Assembly: GCA_001247695.2 (NCBI GenBank) | Contig: LGRX02035315.1 | Coordinates: forward strand, 1-64,000 | Origin: Cymbomonas tetramitiformis | Taxonomy: Eukaryota; Chlorophyta; Pyramimonadophyceae; Pyramimonadales; Pyramimonadaceae | Reading direction: 5' to 3' | Length of the DNA stretch: 64,000 nt | Shown: positions 41,699 through 54,943 of the stretch, in pieces | How positions within the stretch are numbered: the stretch's first letter is position 1 | Layout of the letters: each line of letters starts with the position of its first letter | Notes under the pieces: model-generated | What the model saw: only the letters and a program-made list of their open reading frames with translations | What the model was told of the DNA's origin: nothing | The model's database searches: none | Program-made: the position numbers and the translations under genes

Positions 41699-44099
41699 AT
41701 GGCCAATGAGAGGCACAATTTTGGACATGGGGGAGTCAGCCAAGGGAGCACCTAGAACATTCAGTGTGATGCCGCACTCATCCCCCCCCCTTTCAGTGGG
41801 GTCCAGTGTCGACATCGTTTTTGGTTCCAAACCGGGACCAATGTCCGGTGTGGACAACTTCTCACGTGACCGAAACTGACGGGTTGGGCCTTGCGACGCC
41901 GCCGCCCCGTAACTGATACCGTTGGTTGTGTCCATGGTGCGTCGACACTGTTTGATATTCACGTGATCTATCCCGATTTCCCAAAACCGTCAATCTGAAC
42001 TGGATACCTATACCGGACCAACTTCAAATCGCCAAGATGTTGTCCCCACACGTCACTGATCCCCAAAAAATCCGACATCCGGTGTTCTGCATGCTGTGCA
42101 TGCATCTATTTAGCGAGGGGAGACAGGTACGTAGCAGTGCCTTATTTATCAAAATATATCATCTGTTGTGATAAGAAATTACATTTTAGTATTCTTCGTA
42201 GCTTGTATCCGTAAGCTTTGATGATAAAGTGCAAACTTTGCAGTGTCAAAATGATGTGAATTGGATATTTTGTCTAATAGTAGAAATAGGAGAACTGAAA
42301 AACCGGCAATTGGGTAGGCCTGTCGATACCGAAACCGACGGTAACGTTTAAATAACGGTACCGGACAAATCGAGAACGTCAATTGCTATTCTATAACGAT
42401 GCTGATGCAAACCGGAACCGATGGTAATAAATGGAAAATCGATCCCGAAGCAAACCAAAAGTGGTGGTTTAATTTGCTCCACGATACCAAGGTTCCGCTT
42501 TTGCAACCGATATTGACACTGGTGGGATCCCTGCACAATCAGCAAGAGGTAGGAGGGGGACTGGCGGAGTGACTGCTTGGAGAGATATTGTCGCATGGAC
42601 ACCAAGCGCAGGTTCGTCCTTCCAGCCAGGTGCTATGGCAGAGGCCGAGACAGCGCTGGCGTGCGGCGCAAGTGCTTGAGCTGTGCGCCAGGTGATCCCC
42701 TTCCATCCATGCCTTGCGCCTCTGCCCCATTGCGTGAGTGTGCTCAGGGAAGGCCTTGACCTCAAGGAGAGAGGACGGACCAGGGAGCGGTCTGCTCCCT
42801 CTTGGAGCTATGTCAGGAGATCCACTGCACACAGTGAGGCACATGGGAGAGTGGCTGTTGCTGAGAGGAAGGCTCCATGGGTGGCTGGACCTTACATGCA
42901 GCATCGGGAGAGCTGGCCAGATTTGAATAGCTTTGCGCTTTTGTAGGAGCTCTTTAGGACGTATAAGGATGTTTGGGATTTCTTTGTAGGTAGGGATGCT
43001 TACGGTTGGACATTGTTGTTAGGGATGGTTTTCTGCGGACGTTTTAAGAGCTTTAAACTCTTCAAACACATTTTTTTAATATCTTACGCCTTTTAATGGA
43101 TTCACTCGCACTCCATGCTTAACCCTTTGCCAGCCAAATGTTTTGAATGAGTATCCACATCAATTCCACTGGCATCTTGTATGTCCGTATATCCACCGCT
43201 CACTTTCCATCCCACCCAACATTCTTTGGCAGACATCGACCACACTCCATCTAACGTTATGTGTGTGTATATGTTCACCGATTAATGCCTGACCTTCACC
43301 ATTCCCCATAACGCATATCGCATTAGTCAACAAGTCTTGCACATACCACCGCCGACTGCCACCTTCAAGTTAGGGTTGATATATATGCACCTTTGGACAC
43401 TCTCGGACTCTTTGGGCGTTTGATTGTAACAATACAGTTGTAATGCAAATCCCCACCTTCAACCTCCATTGCTTGATTGATGAAATAATATATCACCCAA
43501 ATTTTCCTTGCCAAATCCATACCAGCGATTTCGGACAATAATACCCTATTGCACTCGGCCTTTGTTAAGCCACTGCTGCAGGGACTTACAATGTGGTCAA
43601 CGATACAAGAGAACCGAGTTCCGTTGGAAGCGTTCCCGTCAAGTGTCTGTTCGCTAGGTTCCTGCATGCACGACAAAACACAGCACAGTGATCTGAACTC
43701 GTTGACTTCCATGTTCCATCACTTCCAACTTTCATGTGAGCAGAAATGTGATTGTGCATCATGTAACAATAACACTTAGATTCCCTTGCTATATTCTATC
43801 ATATCTTCACAAAAAGAGGAAACGGGAGCGGCAACCTACAGATTAGAGCAAGCATCAGTGCAGGCAATGTTTTCGATGCATGTTTTATATTCCGTCGTAT
43901 CCTCTACCTTACCTGCATACATCCGCCCACCCAAATCCCTAAATTGGCTCCATCGAACTTTCCATGGCTTTGCCAGCGGCAAACAAATAAAAACGTGAGC
44001 GCGATTGCGAAATTTGTTCCCTCCAATTTTTGTTTAAAATAAACCTAAAATTGACGTTTGTGCTGCAAATATTTACTTTAAGGATTTAAGAGAGAGCAA
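41699..44099. other. Gene-poor stretch
   Basis: Short frames only. The GC-rich patch 42,540-42,930 has frames open on both strands for 85-120 codons without recognisable domains. I do not call a gene. The missing 5' exons of the LRR gene could be in this area. Confidence 0.4.
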
Positions 44100-44119
44100 A
44101 TGCAAAAGGTCGTTAGCGG

Positions 44120-44310
44120 TTGTTCCATATGGAAGCTCCACCTTCCACGTGGTGTGGAAGTGGAGGAGGGGGTGGAGATGGGGACGGGGGGGGTGGGAAT
44201 GTCACTTGGTGGTGGGGATGGAGGAGGCGAGGGCCTGGCGGGATAAGAGGGCGGAGGGCATGGGGGGAGGTGGGGGTGACGGTGGTGGTGGTGGGGGTGT
44301 AGAAGATTGT
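44120..44310 (+). repeat. G-rich, GGTGG-type low-complexity tract
   Basis: Purine-rich strand with many GGGG, GGTGG and GGAGG runs, capable of forming G-quadruplexes. Not coding. Confidence 0.6.
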
Positions 44311-46989
44311 TGGATCTTTCTGGCTGCACGGATGCCTGCAAGTAACAATAATAATAGTTATGGGCACCACAATAGTCAGATAGGGCATTGCAGGTACTGA
44401 GGGTCCAGAAACATCACATCTATGCAAATGCTGTAGGTAGCAGTCAAAACTACAATTCAACAATGGCCACGTGCGCATAGTGATTGTGGTTAAATCTTGC
44501 AAGACCATGCAACACTAGATATGTGCGTCACTTAGTTGTTTCCTTAGCTTTAAGGCAAAATCATGGGCAACTTATATTCAAGATACAGAGACTGCTGAGA
44601 AAAGTTTCATATTATTGCAACATACTTCTACACCAGTGGTCTAAAAAGACATGTGCAGAGATGCACATGTGCTCAGCCTACAGTGAGCACGCACGCGATA
44701 TGAAGAAAACGCACTTTAAGAATCCAGCCACTGGTATTTTCAGAAATTTAGAATGCCCACTTCGCTAGTGCTTGCTCCAAGCATACTTCCACATGATCTT
44801 TATAGCATACTTCATTATATTCTTAATACAGCGCTCAATATTGCCCGAATCTGGACATAAAGAATAAATCCGCTAACGCAAGGTCTGAAAAATATAATTC
44901 TTCGTATCGCGCATGCACTGTAAGCACCAATGTGTCTTCATAAGCCAAGATCTTCCTGGCTTCCAAGGGTGCACACTGTAAACCCATGCTGAGAGGGAAG
45001 AGCATCATGTAAACAGTGCATTTAATTTCAGCCTGGTGCTGGTGCACCTACATGTTGTTGACAGTGTTGGCCATATGCTCACTTTAAAGTGTGTGAAATC
45101 TCCACTTTTTGCTTAAAAATGCATTTGGATAACATACCCTCATTTGAAGCTCGCAACAGATACACGAGCTCTACAAAAGCCTAACTTTTTTTTCAGCTCA
45201 AACCCTACAACCCTATCTATTTATTCACACTTCGATTTCACCTAGATTTCAGTGAGTTACAAGGGTCGCCGTTTGTCCACATAAACAACCCTAGCATGTC
45301 GTTTTGTGGACAAACGGCGACCCGGGTCGTAACTCGCTCGATTCGTTGCGGAAATCGATTTCTGAAAAACTGACCATCTACATTAGAGCTAGAAGAAAAA
45401 AAACCATTTTTCACCTTCCGCCTGCGGTGTTGGTCGACGTTCCAGTCGACCCAAACCGAAACCTGAGTTAGTTTGGCCAGAACCGACATATTCTGTCAAC
45501 AACATAGGTGCGCCAGCACCCTGGCATCGGTTGATATGGCAAGCTGTCTCGGATGTTTTGATGGCCTGAATGCTCTGGCTTGCACCTCCAGACCCGACCT
45601 CCAACACTGCGCGTAAACTGCTCACTAGCCCTTGAGCTCCCGAGACTCGAACATTCCGAACCCTACCACCTAAAACTTAACCGCCTCAACCACCTGTGAC
45701 TTGTCCGATTCAACCCTTGCTGAGCCAACTCGAGTGTTTTTCGCGGTAAAGCACTTTTCTCCAGTTCCACGACCCCTCTACCTGCTTATAGAACTGGCTG
45801 AGTGAACTACCTCCCTCGCATGGCGTGCAAGCCCGGCCCTCCTTGAACCGCGATGACAGTCGTGTTGCATACTGCAACGGAAAAAGACTTCACACAAGAC
45901 GAAACTTCCTCAATAGCTGACCATGCAGGCACTCCTTCGACGAGCAACGCGTTTTCCCAAGTATGTGTGTTGCAAAGTACCAGCTGTGTTAAGTGAAGCG
46001 TTAGATGAAGCGTTTAGCTAGGCACTGACCGCTGGGAGTGGAACGACTACTGCAGCGCTTGGACGCTCCGGGTTATCCTGGACGGACGATGGACGTCAAG
46101 TGACAGCGGGACGCTAGGTGTGAAGGGCAGGAATGTGATGGAGGTGAATGTGTGCAGAGTTTTGTTCATCAGTTGGAACAATAATAGGACACGCACCTTT
46201 CGTAAGATAATGCCCTCCTTCGACACCCGAAGATGTGGGCTGAGCCTCTTCGGATTCAGCCGTGCTTGCTGATAAGTCAACGGCGTTGTCAATCAATGTA
46301 GGCACTTCAAACTGTATCGCCGTTGTCACTGTGAGCGTGATGAAAAATAGCGCAGTTTTATGGCCGAAACCACGGCTAAGGGCCTCGCACATGTTTTTGG
46401 ATGCCTGCTACCGAGATGCTTGTCATAACACGTACGCACCGTATTTGGTTCCGTTTCCCGAATATCCTGTTTCGACGGATATCCCGGCAAGAGAAACTGT
46501 GAGAGATACGAAAGCGAAAAACATCTGTCGGAGAACAAGTACCACCGTAAAATTTCGCGTTATTTTCTTGGAAGTTCGCAATCAAATGCGCTCGACTGGC
46601 AGTCTAACACTATGAAATTTTCGTCGCAAGTGTGGAACTGTGTCACGGCAACGGGTGCGCGCTCGCTTTTAGGAGACCAGTTCGAAGTTCACAAGTTGTG
46701 TCACAGACCTAGACCTCTGCTCTTTATGTTTTAGGACCGAAGCAAATTACCTTACCTTACCTTACCTTAAACAAGCAAACCGCGAATAGCAGAGCGGGAT
46801 GATGACACTGTGACGACACTGTGTCAGCGTCATCTGTCAGTCATGAACTCGTGATCGAACTGATTTTATATAAACCGAGTTTACAGTTTTTTTTAAACTG
46901 TGTTTGACCTTTCGCTTTGTAGTCCTTCATTGCACTCATCACTGCACTGTTGTATCAGATTCTTTGTATAAATACAAAATATAAACGAA
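44311..46989. other. Gene-poor stretch with a hairpin and a microsatellite
   Basis: No convincing coding frame. It contains the hairpin 45,263-45,323 and a (CTTAC)n run of about four copies at 46,747-46,769. Confidence 0.45.
45263..45323. repeat. Hairpin with 18-bp perfect stem
   Basis: GGGTCGCCGTTTGTCCAC at 45,263-45,280 is the exact reverse complement of 45,306-45,323, with a 25-bp loop. Weaker pairing extends outward (GAGTTAC/GTAACTC). It could be a fold-back MITE remnant or a small-RNA precursor. Confidence 0.6.
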
Positions 46990-49302
46990 TGATGAGATGA
47001 TCGAACGATCAGATTCAGATGGCCTACAGGTGAACAGGCCACACCCCCGCAATACCGCACCCCCCTGGTTATGTTATGGATTTAAAATTGCGAACCCATG
47101 GGTAAATGGGCGTATGTTATGGGTTTCTGTGATCACCCTGGGGGGGTCCGGACATATGTTATTGGATTTAGGACCCCCCATACGTCCCCCGGAAGCCATA
47201 TGCTATGGGCTTTTCCCTTCGCCTATGGTCCCCCCCCAGCACCATATGTTAACTGTGTGAGAACCTGGATGGCCCATATTCAACCCCATATCCCGATATT
47301 TCTCTGGATCTTGTCTCCCTTGCCTTCTGTGCTAAATTCTGGTGCTGACAAATCGGACGACATCGACACGTCGGACTACAAGCAGGCGCAAGCGTATTCC
47401 GATTGTTATTTTTATTTTCGTCAAGCGATGCAAATCTATGATTTTTAAATTTATAATTTCAGCGTCGGCATATAAAATTGAAAATATAAAAATACTACGA
47501 TTCCAAAATTCAAGATAATAGATATGAAGTTTATATAATTCCGGGGGGTTGGACCCCTCCCAGTTGAAAATGTGCCCTTAAAAATACCTGGCAACACCCA
47601 AAAATACCCGAAAATATGGCTATTTCACCCCCCTATAATCTCATATGTTATCGTCGTGCCGTACCAATTAAGGGACCCAAGGGGGGTCGTATGTTATGGG
47701 TTTCGCTGGACGACCCCAACCCTCCAAAAAATTATAGGGGGTACGTGAACGTACAGGTGGGGGAAAATCCAAATTCCTCAATTCTAAATTTTGCATTGTT
47801 ACCATCAAATTGTGAGTCGGAACGCGGAGGTGCAATAAGGAATGTTGTGAAGTATTGAATAACAAAAGTTTAGAAAAGCAAGTGGCATTGGCAATTAAAA
47901 TGTAATGAACACAAGGATATTAATTGGGGTACTTACAGAATCAAGATATTGCTATGTTGTCCAACCATATTTGTCACAACTATGGACACGCCCAACCCTG
48001 GGGTCGGGGCTTTGCAGCCCACGACAGGGTCTCCCCCGCTGCGTCCCAGCTCCGTCGCATCCCTGTCACCCCCCAGGCAATTATACCCACTTTCCCGCTC
48101 AGTTATCACCGTTTTTTCCCACTCAGCAGCACCATTTTTCCCCAATCGGCTAACCCCGTTCTCGCTCACTCAGTTATACCATCAACTCCCCACGCGGCCA
48201 CACCCTCAAAATCCCCCTTTGCAATTATACCCGCTTCCCCACCACAGTTATACCATTATTTCCCACTCTGTCACGCCACTGCCCCGCTTTCGTACGCTTT
48301 CGTACCCGCACCAGCGCTCCCGGGCCAGCCCACCACAAACACGTCCCCGTCAGCCAGTCACCCTTAAGATATAGGGGGTACGTGAACGTACAGGTGGGGA
48401 AAAAATAAATCTCGTATCCAAGGGAACATATCAATTCCTAGCACACACACTCATTTGAGCCAAATCGAGAAGAAATATGAGTGCATATGAGCTTAATGTA
48501 TGGTTGGTAATTGCATGTCAGTGTTAACGGACTGAATTTCATCCACCCCCCCTCCCTCCGCCCCTTTCTGTGTTCCAAAAAACACATACTTAACGTGACC
48601 CCGTTTATTCGTCTCGGTGTTGGTCTATCCATCTCATCTTAGGGAAATGGGGCTCCGACCCCCCTCCTGAATTATATTATTAACACAGTCATTCATGGGT
48701 GACCTTACTCATTTATACCGCACGCTGGGTACGTTTCAATTTTTATTTACAATATAATATAATATGGATACAGCATACAGTGACACGCTTCTCTATTCAT
48801 GATTTGTATTGAATAGCAGCCGGCAGAAATGCTATAAAACGAATGATTAGGCTACTACTCTTATGCCCCGCTCCGCCAACGATCGACCTTTGGTCTTGAA
48901 ATAGAAAGATAGTGATTACTGTTTTTAACGATGCCACAATGCATCCATATAAATATGGAAATCTAAGTTGGGGCAGAAGCAAAGGATTTCTATGCCACGT
49001 GTATGGATAGCATTCAATGTTTCTGAATTCACGTAATATAAATCTCGGCCCATTTTCTTGCGCAATATCTATTTAAGATCGCACGGTGTTCTGAACGTGA
49101 ACGTGGGCAGTCCGATTTCTGAACATCGCGCGTGCCATGCAGAGCGTCGGGTGGCATTGCTGCATATGCAGAGTGCAGACGCGGTGGCAGCGTGGCACTG
49201 GAACACGAACAATTGCACTGTGAATATTTATACCCTCCCGTCTCCGACGGAGGGCCCATGCGGCGTTTAATGTGTGGACGTCGTCACACTTTTGTGATCA
49301 GG
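46990..49302. other. Gene-poor stretch with short dispersed repeats
   Basis: The phrase TATGTTATGGGTTTC recurs (about 47,113 and 47,691). A 34-bp direct repeat containing the palindrome GTACGTGAACGTAC lies at 47,734-47,766 and 48,370-48,403. Between them is pyrimidine-rich sequence with a degenerate CAGTTATACCAT-type repeat. No gene called. Confidence 0.45.
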
Positions 49303-49634
49303 TAGGTGGTCGCCAGGTTTTACGACATGTGACGCAGTCCGCAAAGCTCCCAGAATGAAAGTTGGTGACAGTGTCATGAGCGTTGGGAATTATACACAGG
49401 AGCTCGCAGAGCTCGAGCTCCCAGAGAGCAAGTTGGTGACAGTCTGACAGAGTGCAAGTTGGTGACAGTCTGAGACAGTGCAGTGCAGTGCAGTGCACAG
49501 GACACGGTGACGATGACGCCCGCAAAGCGTTGTCGTTGTCGTCGTCGACACGTTGTGTTCAGATAGGTGGTCGCCAAGTTTCACGACATGTGACGCAGTC
49601 TGCAAAGCTCCCAGAATGCAAGTTGGTGACACAG
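49303..49634. repeat. 71-bp direct repeats, 261 bp apart
   Basis: 49,303-49,373 and 49,564-49,634 agree closely (TAGGTGGTCGCCA...GTTGGTGACA). The spacer holds shorter GTTGGTGACAGT and GCAGT repeats. Confidence 0.7.
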
Positions 49635-49639
49635 TCACG

Positions 49640-49945
49640 AAAAAAAAAAGTGTACTAACGGGGGTGTGGGGGGCGGGAGCCCCCTGGAGCTCAGTCTGGA
49701 AAAAAGTGTACTAACACAGGGGGTGTGTGTGGGGGCTGGGCCCCCTTCTGACTCAGTCTGAAAAAAAAAATTTGAAAACGCACGGGGGTGTGGGGGGCGG
49801 GCCCCGCCTGGAGGCTCCAGTCTGGAAAAAAGAGTGTACTTACGGGGGTGTGGGGGGCAGGAGCCCCTCATTTCGTCCCAGGAAAAAAAAAAAAAAAAAT
49901 GTACTTACGGGGGGTGTGGGGCGGAGCCCCCCCACTGGGCTGAGT
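49640..49945 (+). repeat. GC-hairpin repeats, left cluster (5 copies)
   Basis: Each copy has the form GGGGTGTGGGG...GGAGCCCC, able to fold as GGGGGC-GGA-GCCCCC, followed by a CAGTCTGGAAAAAA spacer and GTGTACTTACG. The period is 55-66 bp. The same motif, in the same orientation, follows the helicase gene at 56,322-56,530. Confidence 0.7.
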
Positions 49946-50017
49946 CTGGAAACGGTCACGATTCTGCAAAAGCCGACACTGGCGCGTCAGACGAAATATG
50001 ACTTGACTTGTGTAGGC

Positions 50018-52564
50018 ATGGGGCCACCACCGTTAACCACTGTACAAAACGACATAAACTGTACAGAACGACAGAATTCTGTAAAAAAAAACACTGATTG
50101 TGACGATGAAGACCTCGAGGATGCCGACATGTTCCCCGGGATTGATGCCGACGATGTCGTCCCTGACTATGGGGAAGCGGAAGTCATCGGCCAAGCTCGC
50201 AGAGTGCAAGGTGATGCCGGCGCTACCGTATATCGTGACATCGACGGTGAACCGATCCCGGTCGCTCAGCATACGCATTACCTTTACCGGGGTAACGAGT
50301 TAGCTAATCTGAATTTGGTGGAGTATGGCGCCCTTGTGGATGTGGTGCGGCAACCCAAAAAACCGGAGGATGAAGAAATGCCGGGACCGACCTCTCCACG
50401 CTGCGTCCAGAACATTCCCGAAACCGGCTTGGTTGTCGAAATGCCGGCTCCTCAACGTGGACGGCCTGTGAACGGACTATTTCGATTTCATCCCGATCAT
50501 CCCTTGCACGACACCCACGTGCAGCGTATCCGATCTAAGTTCAAATGTCCCATCTTAGCAGGTGGGCCTCCCCCTAAGTATCCTGGACCACGTATTATTG
50601 GGAACAAGACCTGGACGAAGAAGGCCGAGAAATACAGCGCATATATGCTCGCGTTAATCAAACCTTGGGATATTTCCGAATGGACGGCTTGCATGGATAC
50701 CGGCGACGCCGTCGAAGCACAAAATCTAAAGGGTCCGGCCACCGGCTGGGACGTTTTTTGTGATTGGTGCCAAGCCGCCTCCCGGCCGGATGCACCTTTC
50801 ATTATGCGGGCACGCCTTGCGTATGTTGAGAATGTGACCTTTGGACTCAACGTGAATTCGCGGAAGAAAAAGATTCTGACCCAGTGGCGTGCCCGAGCGG
50901 TCGTGGATTGGGAAACGCTTGAAACCGCAGCTGAGACAGGTCAAGGTCCGTACGTTCCCCCGGCAAACCCTACTGGAGAGAAAGTGCCTATGCGTGACCG
51001 AGATATGGAGTTGGATGCGTTGATCGAGGAAATCCGTACACGCAACCTTCAAGTGTTGGAAGATGCCGAGGGCGCTGATGGGGATTCTCGGCTTGATGCG
51101 TTGAAAGCGGAGCGCAAGTTTGTGCAGGGCTCCGTCGACTTCTTTGAGCGGATTCACACCGAGACCATGCCGGCGACCGGCGATGACCGCGTGAACAATC
51201 CGTCCACCGATGTTCAGGGACCCACCCGCGTAGGCCGTCCTGATTTGGTCTCATCCTACACCGAACAAGATGCCAATCGTGTAGCGGAAGTTATGGCACA
51301 AGAGCCGGACGCGTCCATCCCGGAACAACGAACTGTCGCTACGGACGAGACCGCTTCGCCTCATGATATTGGAGCAGGCGTCGATCCTCACATTCGAGTT
51401 TGTCCCGCCGACTTTCAATCCAAGACCGAGGCCAAGATTTTCGATCACCTCCTTGGGTGGCTTCAACTACAAACAGGCGACGGTCCATCTCGTCATCGAG
51501 CGGCACGCCCCTTTGTCATTCTTTCGGACGCGAAACGACCTTACCCTCGCGTGTCAACATTTCTTTCATCGGTATCCCGTCTTGGCGTTCCATCGGACAA
51601 CATTGGATGCCTCCGCATGCCTTCCACCCCCTCCGATGAATCCGGGGCCTTTGCTCACGAGATGTGCCCTAACGTATATGACGCTGTGTTTGGCACCGGA
51701 CCCATCCCAGCGGATCATGCCATCTTCAAATGTCGACTGCTTCTCGTTCCAAAGTGCGTATACGACGATGCCGCTCTCTTCGCCCGCTTACAACAGCTTT
51801 GTGCGAGGAGGTTGGCGGTGGAAGGAATGCCTATGGAGGAGCGTGATACGTGGGGCGGATTGGCCATAATGGTGGTAGGCGACTTCGACGGAGCTTCGTT
51901 TTTAATCACCACCGATCTAAACGCAGGTCAACGTGATGCGGTCACCCCCGTGTTGTCATGGTTATCCCTATGTCTGGCCGCCGAGGCGCAGAGCAAGCCT
52001 CCTCCACCTCCACCGATGACTTCCTTGTGGGACGGCGGACCGGGCACCGGCAAGAGTTACGTCGCCAAAGCCTTGTGCACCGCCGCGAATTTTTTATCCG
52101 GTCATGATGGCACCGTGGTTTGCTGCGCTCCGTCCGGGGTTGCGGCGGCTCTCATCCCAGGTGCGCGGACCATTCATAACTTGGGTGATATGAAGCCCAC
52201 GGAAGCTTGCAGGGCGGTGCCTTTGAAGGCCATGAATCCGGCCACGAAGGCGGAGTACGCGGTGCGCCTTGGCCCCGGTACCGCCTACATATTACTTATC
52301 GACGAAATCACCATGGTTGAGGCATGCTTGTATGGACATCTTCAAGATCGTTGTGCCGAAATCCGACGAGTCGGCGACCAGGCCAAAACTGAATGGGGGG
52401 GACTAGCGGTGGTGGCTGTGGGCGATTTTGGACAACTAGCCCCCGTGGGAAAATCGTTGTACAAACAAGCTTTAAACGTCTTTTCCGGCCAACGATCATT
52501 TGATGTGGCTGAGAAAGCTGGTCGTCTATTCCAAGCTATCCGGCGCTATCCATTAACCGAACAG
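50018..52564 (+). CDS. PIF1-family DNA helicase, exon 1
   Basis: I start at the ATG at 50,018; the frame is open further upstream only through the hairpin repeats, and a later ATG (50,129) is also possible. The long N-terminal part has YLYRGNELANLNLVEYGALVDVV and KYSAYMLALIKPW, as in helicases of Helitron-like elements and their relatives. Motor motifs: LNAGQRDAV (Q-motif-like), GGPGTGKS (Walker A), ILLIDEITMV (Walker B) and VGDFGQLAPVG (motif III). No Rep nuclease is seen, so it is not a complete Helitron. It would unwind DNA 5' to 3' by analogy with the family. Confidence 0.8.
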
Positions 52565-52680
52565 GTATTTCCGATCACTTTAATACCTCCTGGAAATCTT
52601 ATTTTTTTTCAATACCGAATCCTTCCGCGGTTTTTGCATGCGACCGCGAACATTATTGGTGTGTTGATGTTCGTACGCAG
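52565..52680 (+). other. Intron in the helicase gene (116 nt, phase 0)
   Basis: Donor GTATTT after CAG, a run of T about 70 nt upstream of the end, acceptor ACGCAG. Removing it joins PLTEQ to VRAASDPDHV, which restores the expected helicase sequence and changes frame correctly between the two ORFs. Confidence 0.8.
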
Positions 52681-53035
52681 GTTCGAGCAGCTAGTGACCC
52701 GGATCACGTCCGCTTCATTGAACGATGCCGTTCGGAGGAACGACCCATTACGCAGTCCGATTTGGACCGGCTGAAGGTGCTCACGGCATCGGATGTACAA
52801 ATGGACCGCGATTGGCTCTTCGCGACGGTGGCAGTGACTGGCAATCGGCAACGACAAGCTATCAATGATGTGCGTGCACGGCATTTTGCGCGGCTCAGTG
52901 GACAACCGATAATTCGTTGGAAGCGACCTATTGCAACCACACTTTTGGACTCCCGACATGAAGACGTGATCCGGTCGGAATTTCCCGAATTGACAGGCAC
53001 TTTCGTTGCCGGTGCGCCTGGAATTATTCTAAACA
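52681..53035 (+). CDS. PIF1-family DNA helicase, exon 2 (interrupted)
   Basis: Encodes VRAASDPDHVRFIERCRSEE...LLDSR...TFVAGAPGIILN, the segment before the GAPVMLxxN box of PIF1 proteins. It then runs into the hAT insertion and a TAA at 53,038. The frame is the same as in the C-terminal part at 54,944. Confidence 0.78.
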
Positions 53036-53122
53036 ATTAATCTAAATCTACCCCAGACAAAACTTAATCCAGTAGATGTCAAAAACTTAATCCAACATAA
53101 ACCCCGAGCCGTCTGGAAGGAG

Positions 53123-53437
53123 GTGGACGCGAAAATACGGCAGGAGAAGGAGGTGAAGCTAGACCCAGGTGAAGTCGCGCGTGGCAACAACCAGGCGAAC
53201 ACGCTCACAGGGAAGGAGGGATCGGTTTGGAGTGAGATGCGCAAGAACGACATTGACGAGAAGATATCTTACTGGGTCGCCAAGAGGAAGCGCCCTAGGG
53301 CATTGCTGGAGGACGACGAGTTCCGCCTCAGCTGGAGGGACGCCACGCGTGGGGCGTATCATCCTCCAGACCACACGAAAGCGAAGAAAGAGATATCGCG
53401 TATGGCACGCAAAGGTTCGCATCCTTCCTTAGTTTAA
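53123..53437 (+). pseudogene. hAT transposase fragment, N-terminal side
   Basis: 104 codons with KISYWVAKRKRPRALLED, then FR, then YHPP, following the hAT pattern of a helix, RPFxxVED, FRxLL and Y.PPS. No BED zinc finger in view. The frame ends at 53,437 and the catalytic middle is missing. Confidence 0.5.
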
Positions 53438-54092
53438 AGTGAGTGCAAGATGCATAGCGTAGAATTAGGGTTTCATTGTTGTATTGCATGTATGGAGTAT
53501 GTGTGTGTGTGGGTGTGTGTGTGTGGATGTCCCATGGTTGCATTGCACGTTTAAACCGTAGGATTGTAAAGTCGTTTTATAATATGATTAGATCGCGGAG
53601 GGGCTGCGGAGATGCGCGGGCGGCAACGCGGCCGGCACCATCTACGGAACCGTTCCGACGACGGATTACGGTCAGCAGAGCTCGATGTGTTGAGATGTGG
53701 ACGGCCCACCGCGTGGTCCGCACAACATGTTAAAACCGATGTTGCAATAGGTTACAATGGCACTCATATTTTGGAGCCGTGCGGGCGGCACAGACAGTTG
53801 TTCCCCTGAAACCCTAAATATTTACTGTTCAACTCTCCGCAAGCATATCGGTTGTCCGCGTACACCATTGATATTAATATTCATCACAGAACTTGAGAAC
53901 TATATTTGCATATGGTTTAGGTAATAGGTTGCTGCATCGGTTTCGGCAGTATGTTCTATGCTGATAGCAATAGCCGACGGTCGGTCGGTGATATCTGTTG
54001 CGGGTAACGACAAGCAGTCTGCAATATGCTATCAGGTATGAGCCGCCTATATGTTGCATGATATCACAACAGGCAGTCTGCAATATGCTATA

Positions 54093-54218
54093 GCCACGGC
54101 TGGTGTGGAGCGGCTTTTCTCTGGTGCTGGGAAGATGCATGGCAAGGACGCCCAGACCATGAAGTCCGAGACCATTCAAGAAACCTTGATGTGCGCGGTC
54201 AACTACAATCCTTGGTAG
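54093..54218 (+). pseudogene. hAT transposase fragment, C-terminal dimerisation motif
   Basis: 41 codons with AGVERLFSGAGKM, the hallmark of the hAT C-terminal dimerisation domain, ending NYNPW and TAG. About 650 bp separate it from the N-terminal fragment, too short for the DDE core, so this is an internally deleted copy. Confidence 0.75.
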
Positions 54219-54943
54219 TCATCTGTTCCAGAGGTGGATGCCAAGGGCGCGACCGAGGCGACTGATGTGGCGGAGGCATAAGTAGAATGTGCAAGTGCAC
54301 TATGGCACTCATAGGGTGTTAGAGTCAGAACATAGAAATCACTGAGCAAGCTAGTATAGGCCTCTCCTCAGCACTTAGAAGGGTGAAGGCTCCGCTTGAC
54401 ACCATAGCAGCCTGCCCTGGCACATGCTCTGCACTCTCGTTACCAGTCACTACAAGAGACGGAACGACGCAGAGGATCGCCCAGAAAACCCCGGGTCGTG
54501 TGTTAGAAAACATTAGAAAAGTAATAATATGTATGTGTTATTCTCTTCTGAAATACGTTTGTGCATGCCTTTGGTGTCTACACCACATACCGGTTGACCC
54601 CTCAGCTTGTCCTCTCACTCTCACTTAAAAGCACCTCACAAGTAAGTAAGTATCTCAGGTTGCCAGAGAGTAATGATGACATCTGACACAAATAATATGT
54701 ATATCCGAATGGGTCGAGTTTGACCTCGAATGAGCAACATTTAATGCCGTTGTATCCCCATACTCAATATTGGTTGTAACCAGTTAAACCACCAATTAAC
54801 TAGTGCAATAAAAGTAATTAACCAATTGTAGCTAGCTAATCAATTTTTTAGTTATTAACTAACTAACCCCAACCAGTTAATTAATTTGCACTAATCACTT
54901 CAAACCAGTTGGACCTCGGGTCAACCGGTTACGCCCCTTAACA

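Larger units (their letters stand above)
53036..54943 (+). mobile_element. hAT transposon remnant inserted in the helicase gene
   Basis: Short sequences at the edges nearly repeat: CTAAACA at 53,029-53,035 and CTTAACA at 54,937-54,943, compatible with an aged hAT target duplication (normally 8 bp). Cutting one copy and the insert (1,908 bp) rejoins the helicase frame. Fragments of hAT transposase lie inside in plus orientation. The last 250 bp are crowded with AACCAGTTAA/TTAACTGG-type motifs, like hAT subterminal repeats. I could not match terminal inverted repeats. Confidence 0.65.

Noticed and set aside
42539..42946. Possible gene in the GC-rich patch
   Set aside because: Frames of 85-120 codons are open on both strands with no domain, no codon signal and no splice context.
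49727..50017. N-terminal 97 codons of the long helicase reading frame
   Set aside because: This part is only the translated GC-hairpin repeats and A-tracts. The start at 50,018 (or 50,129) is more credible.
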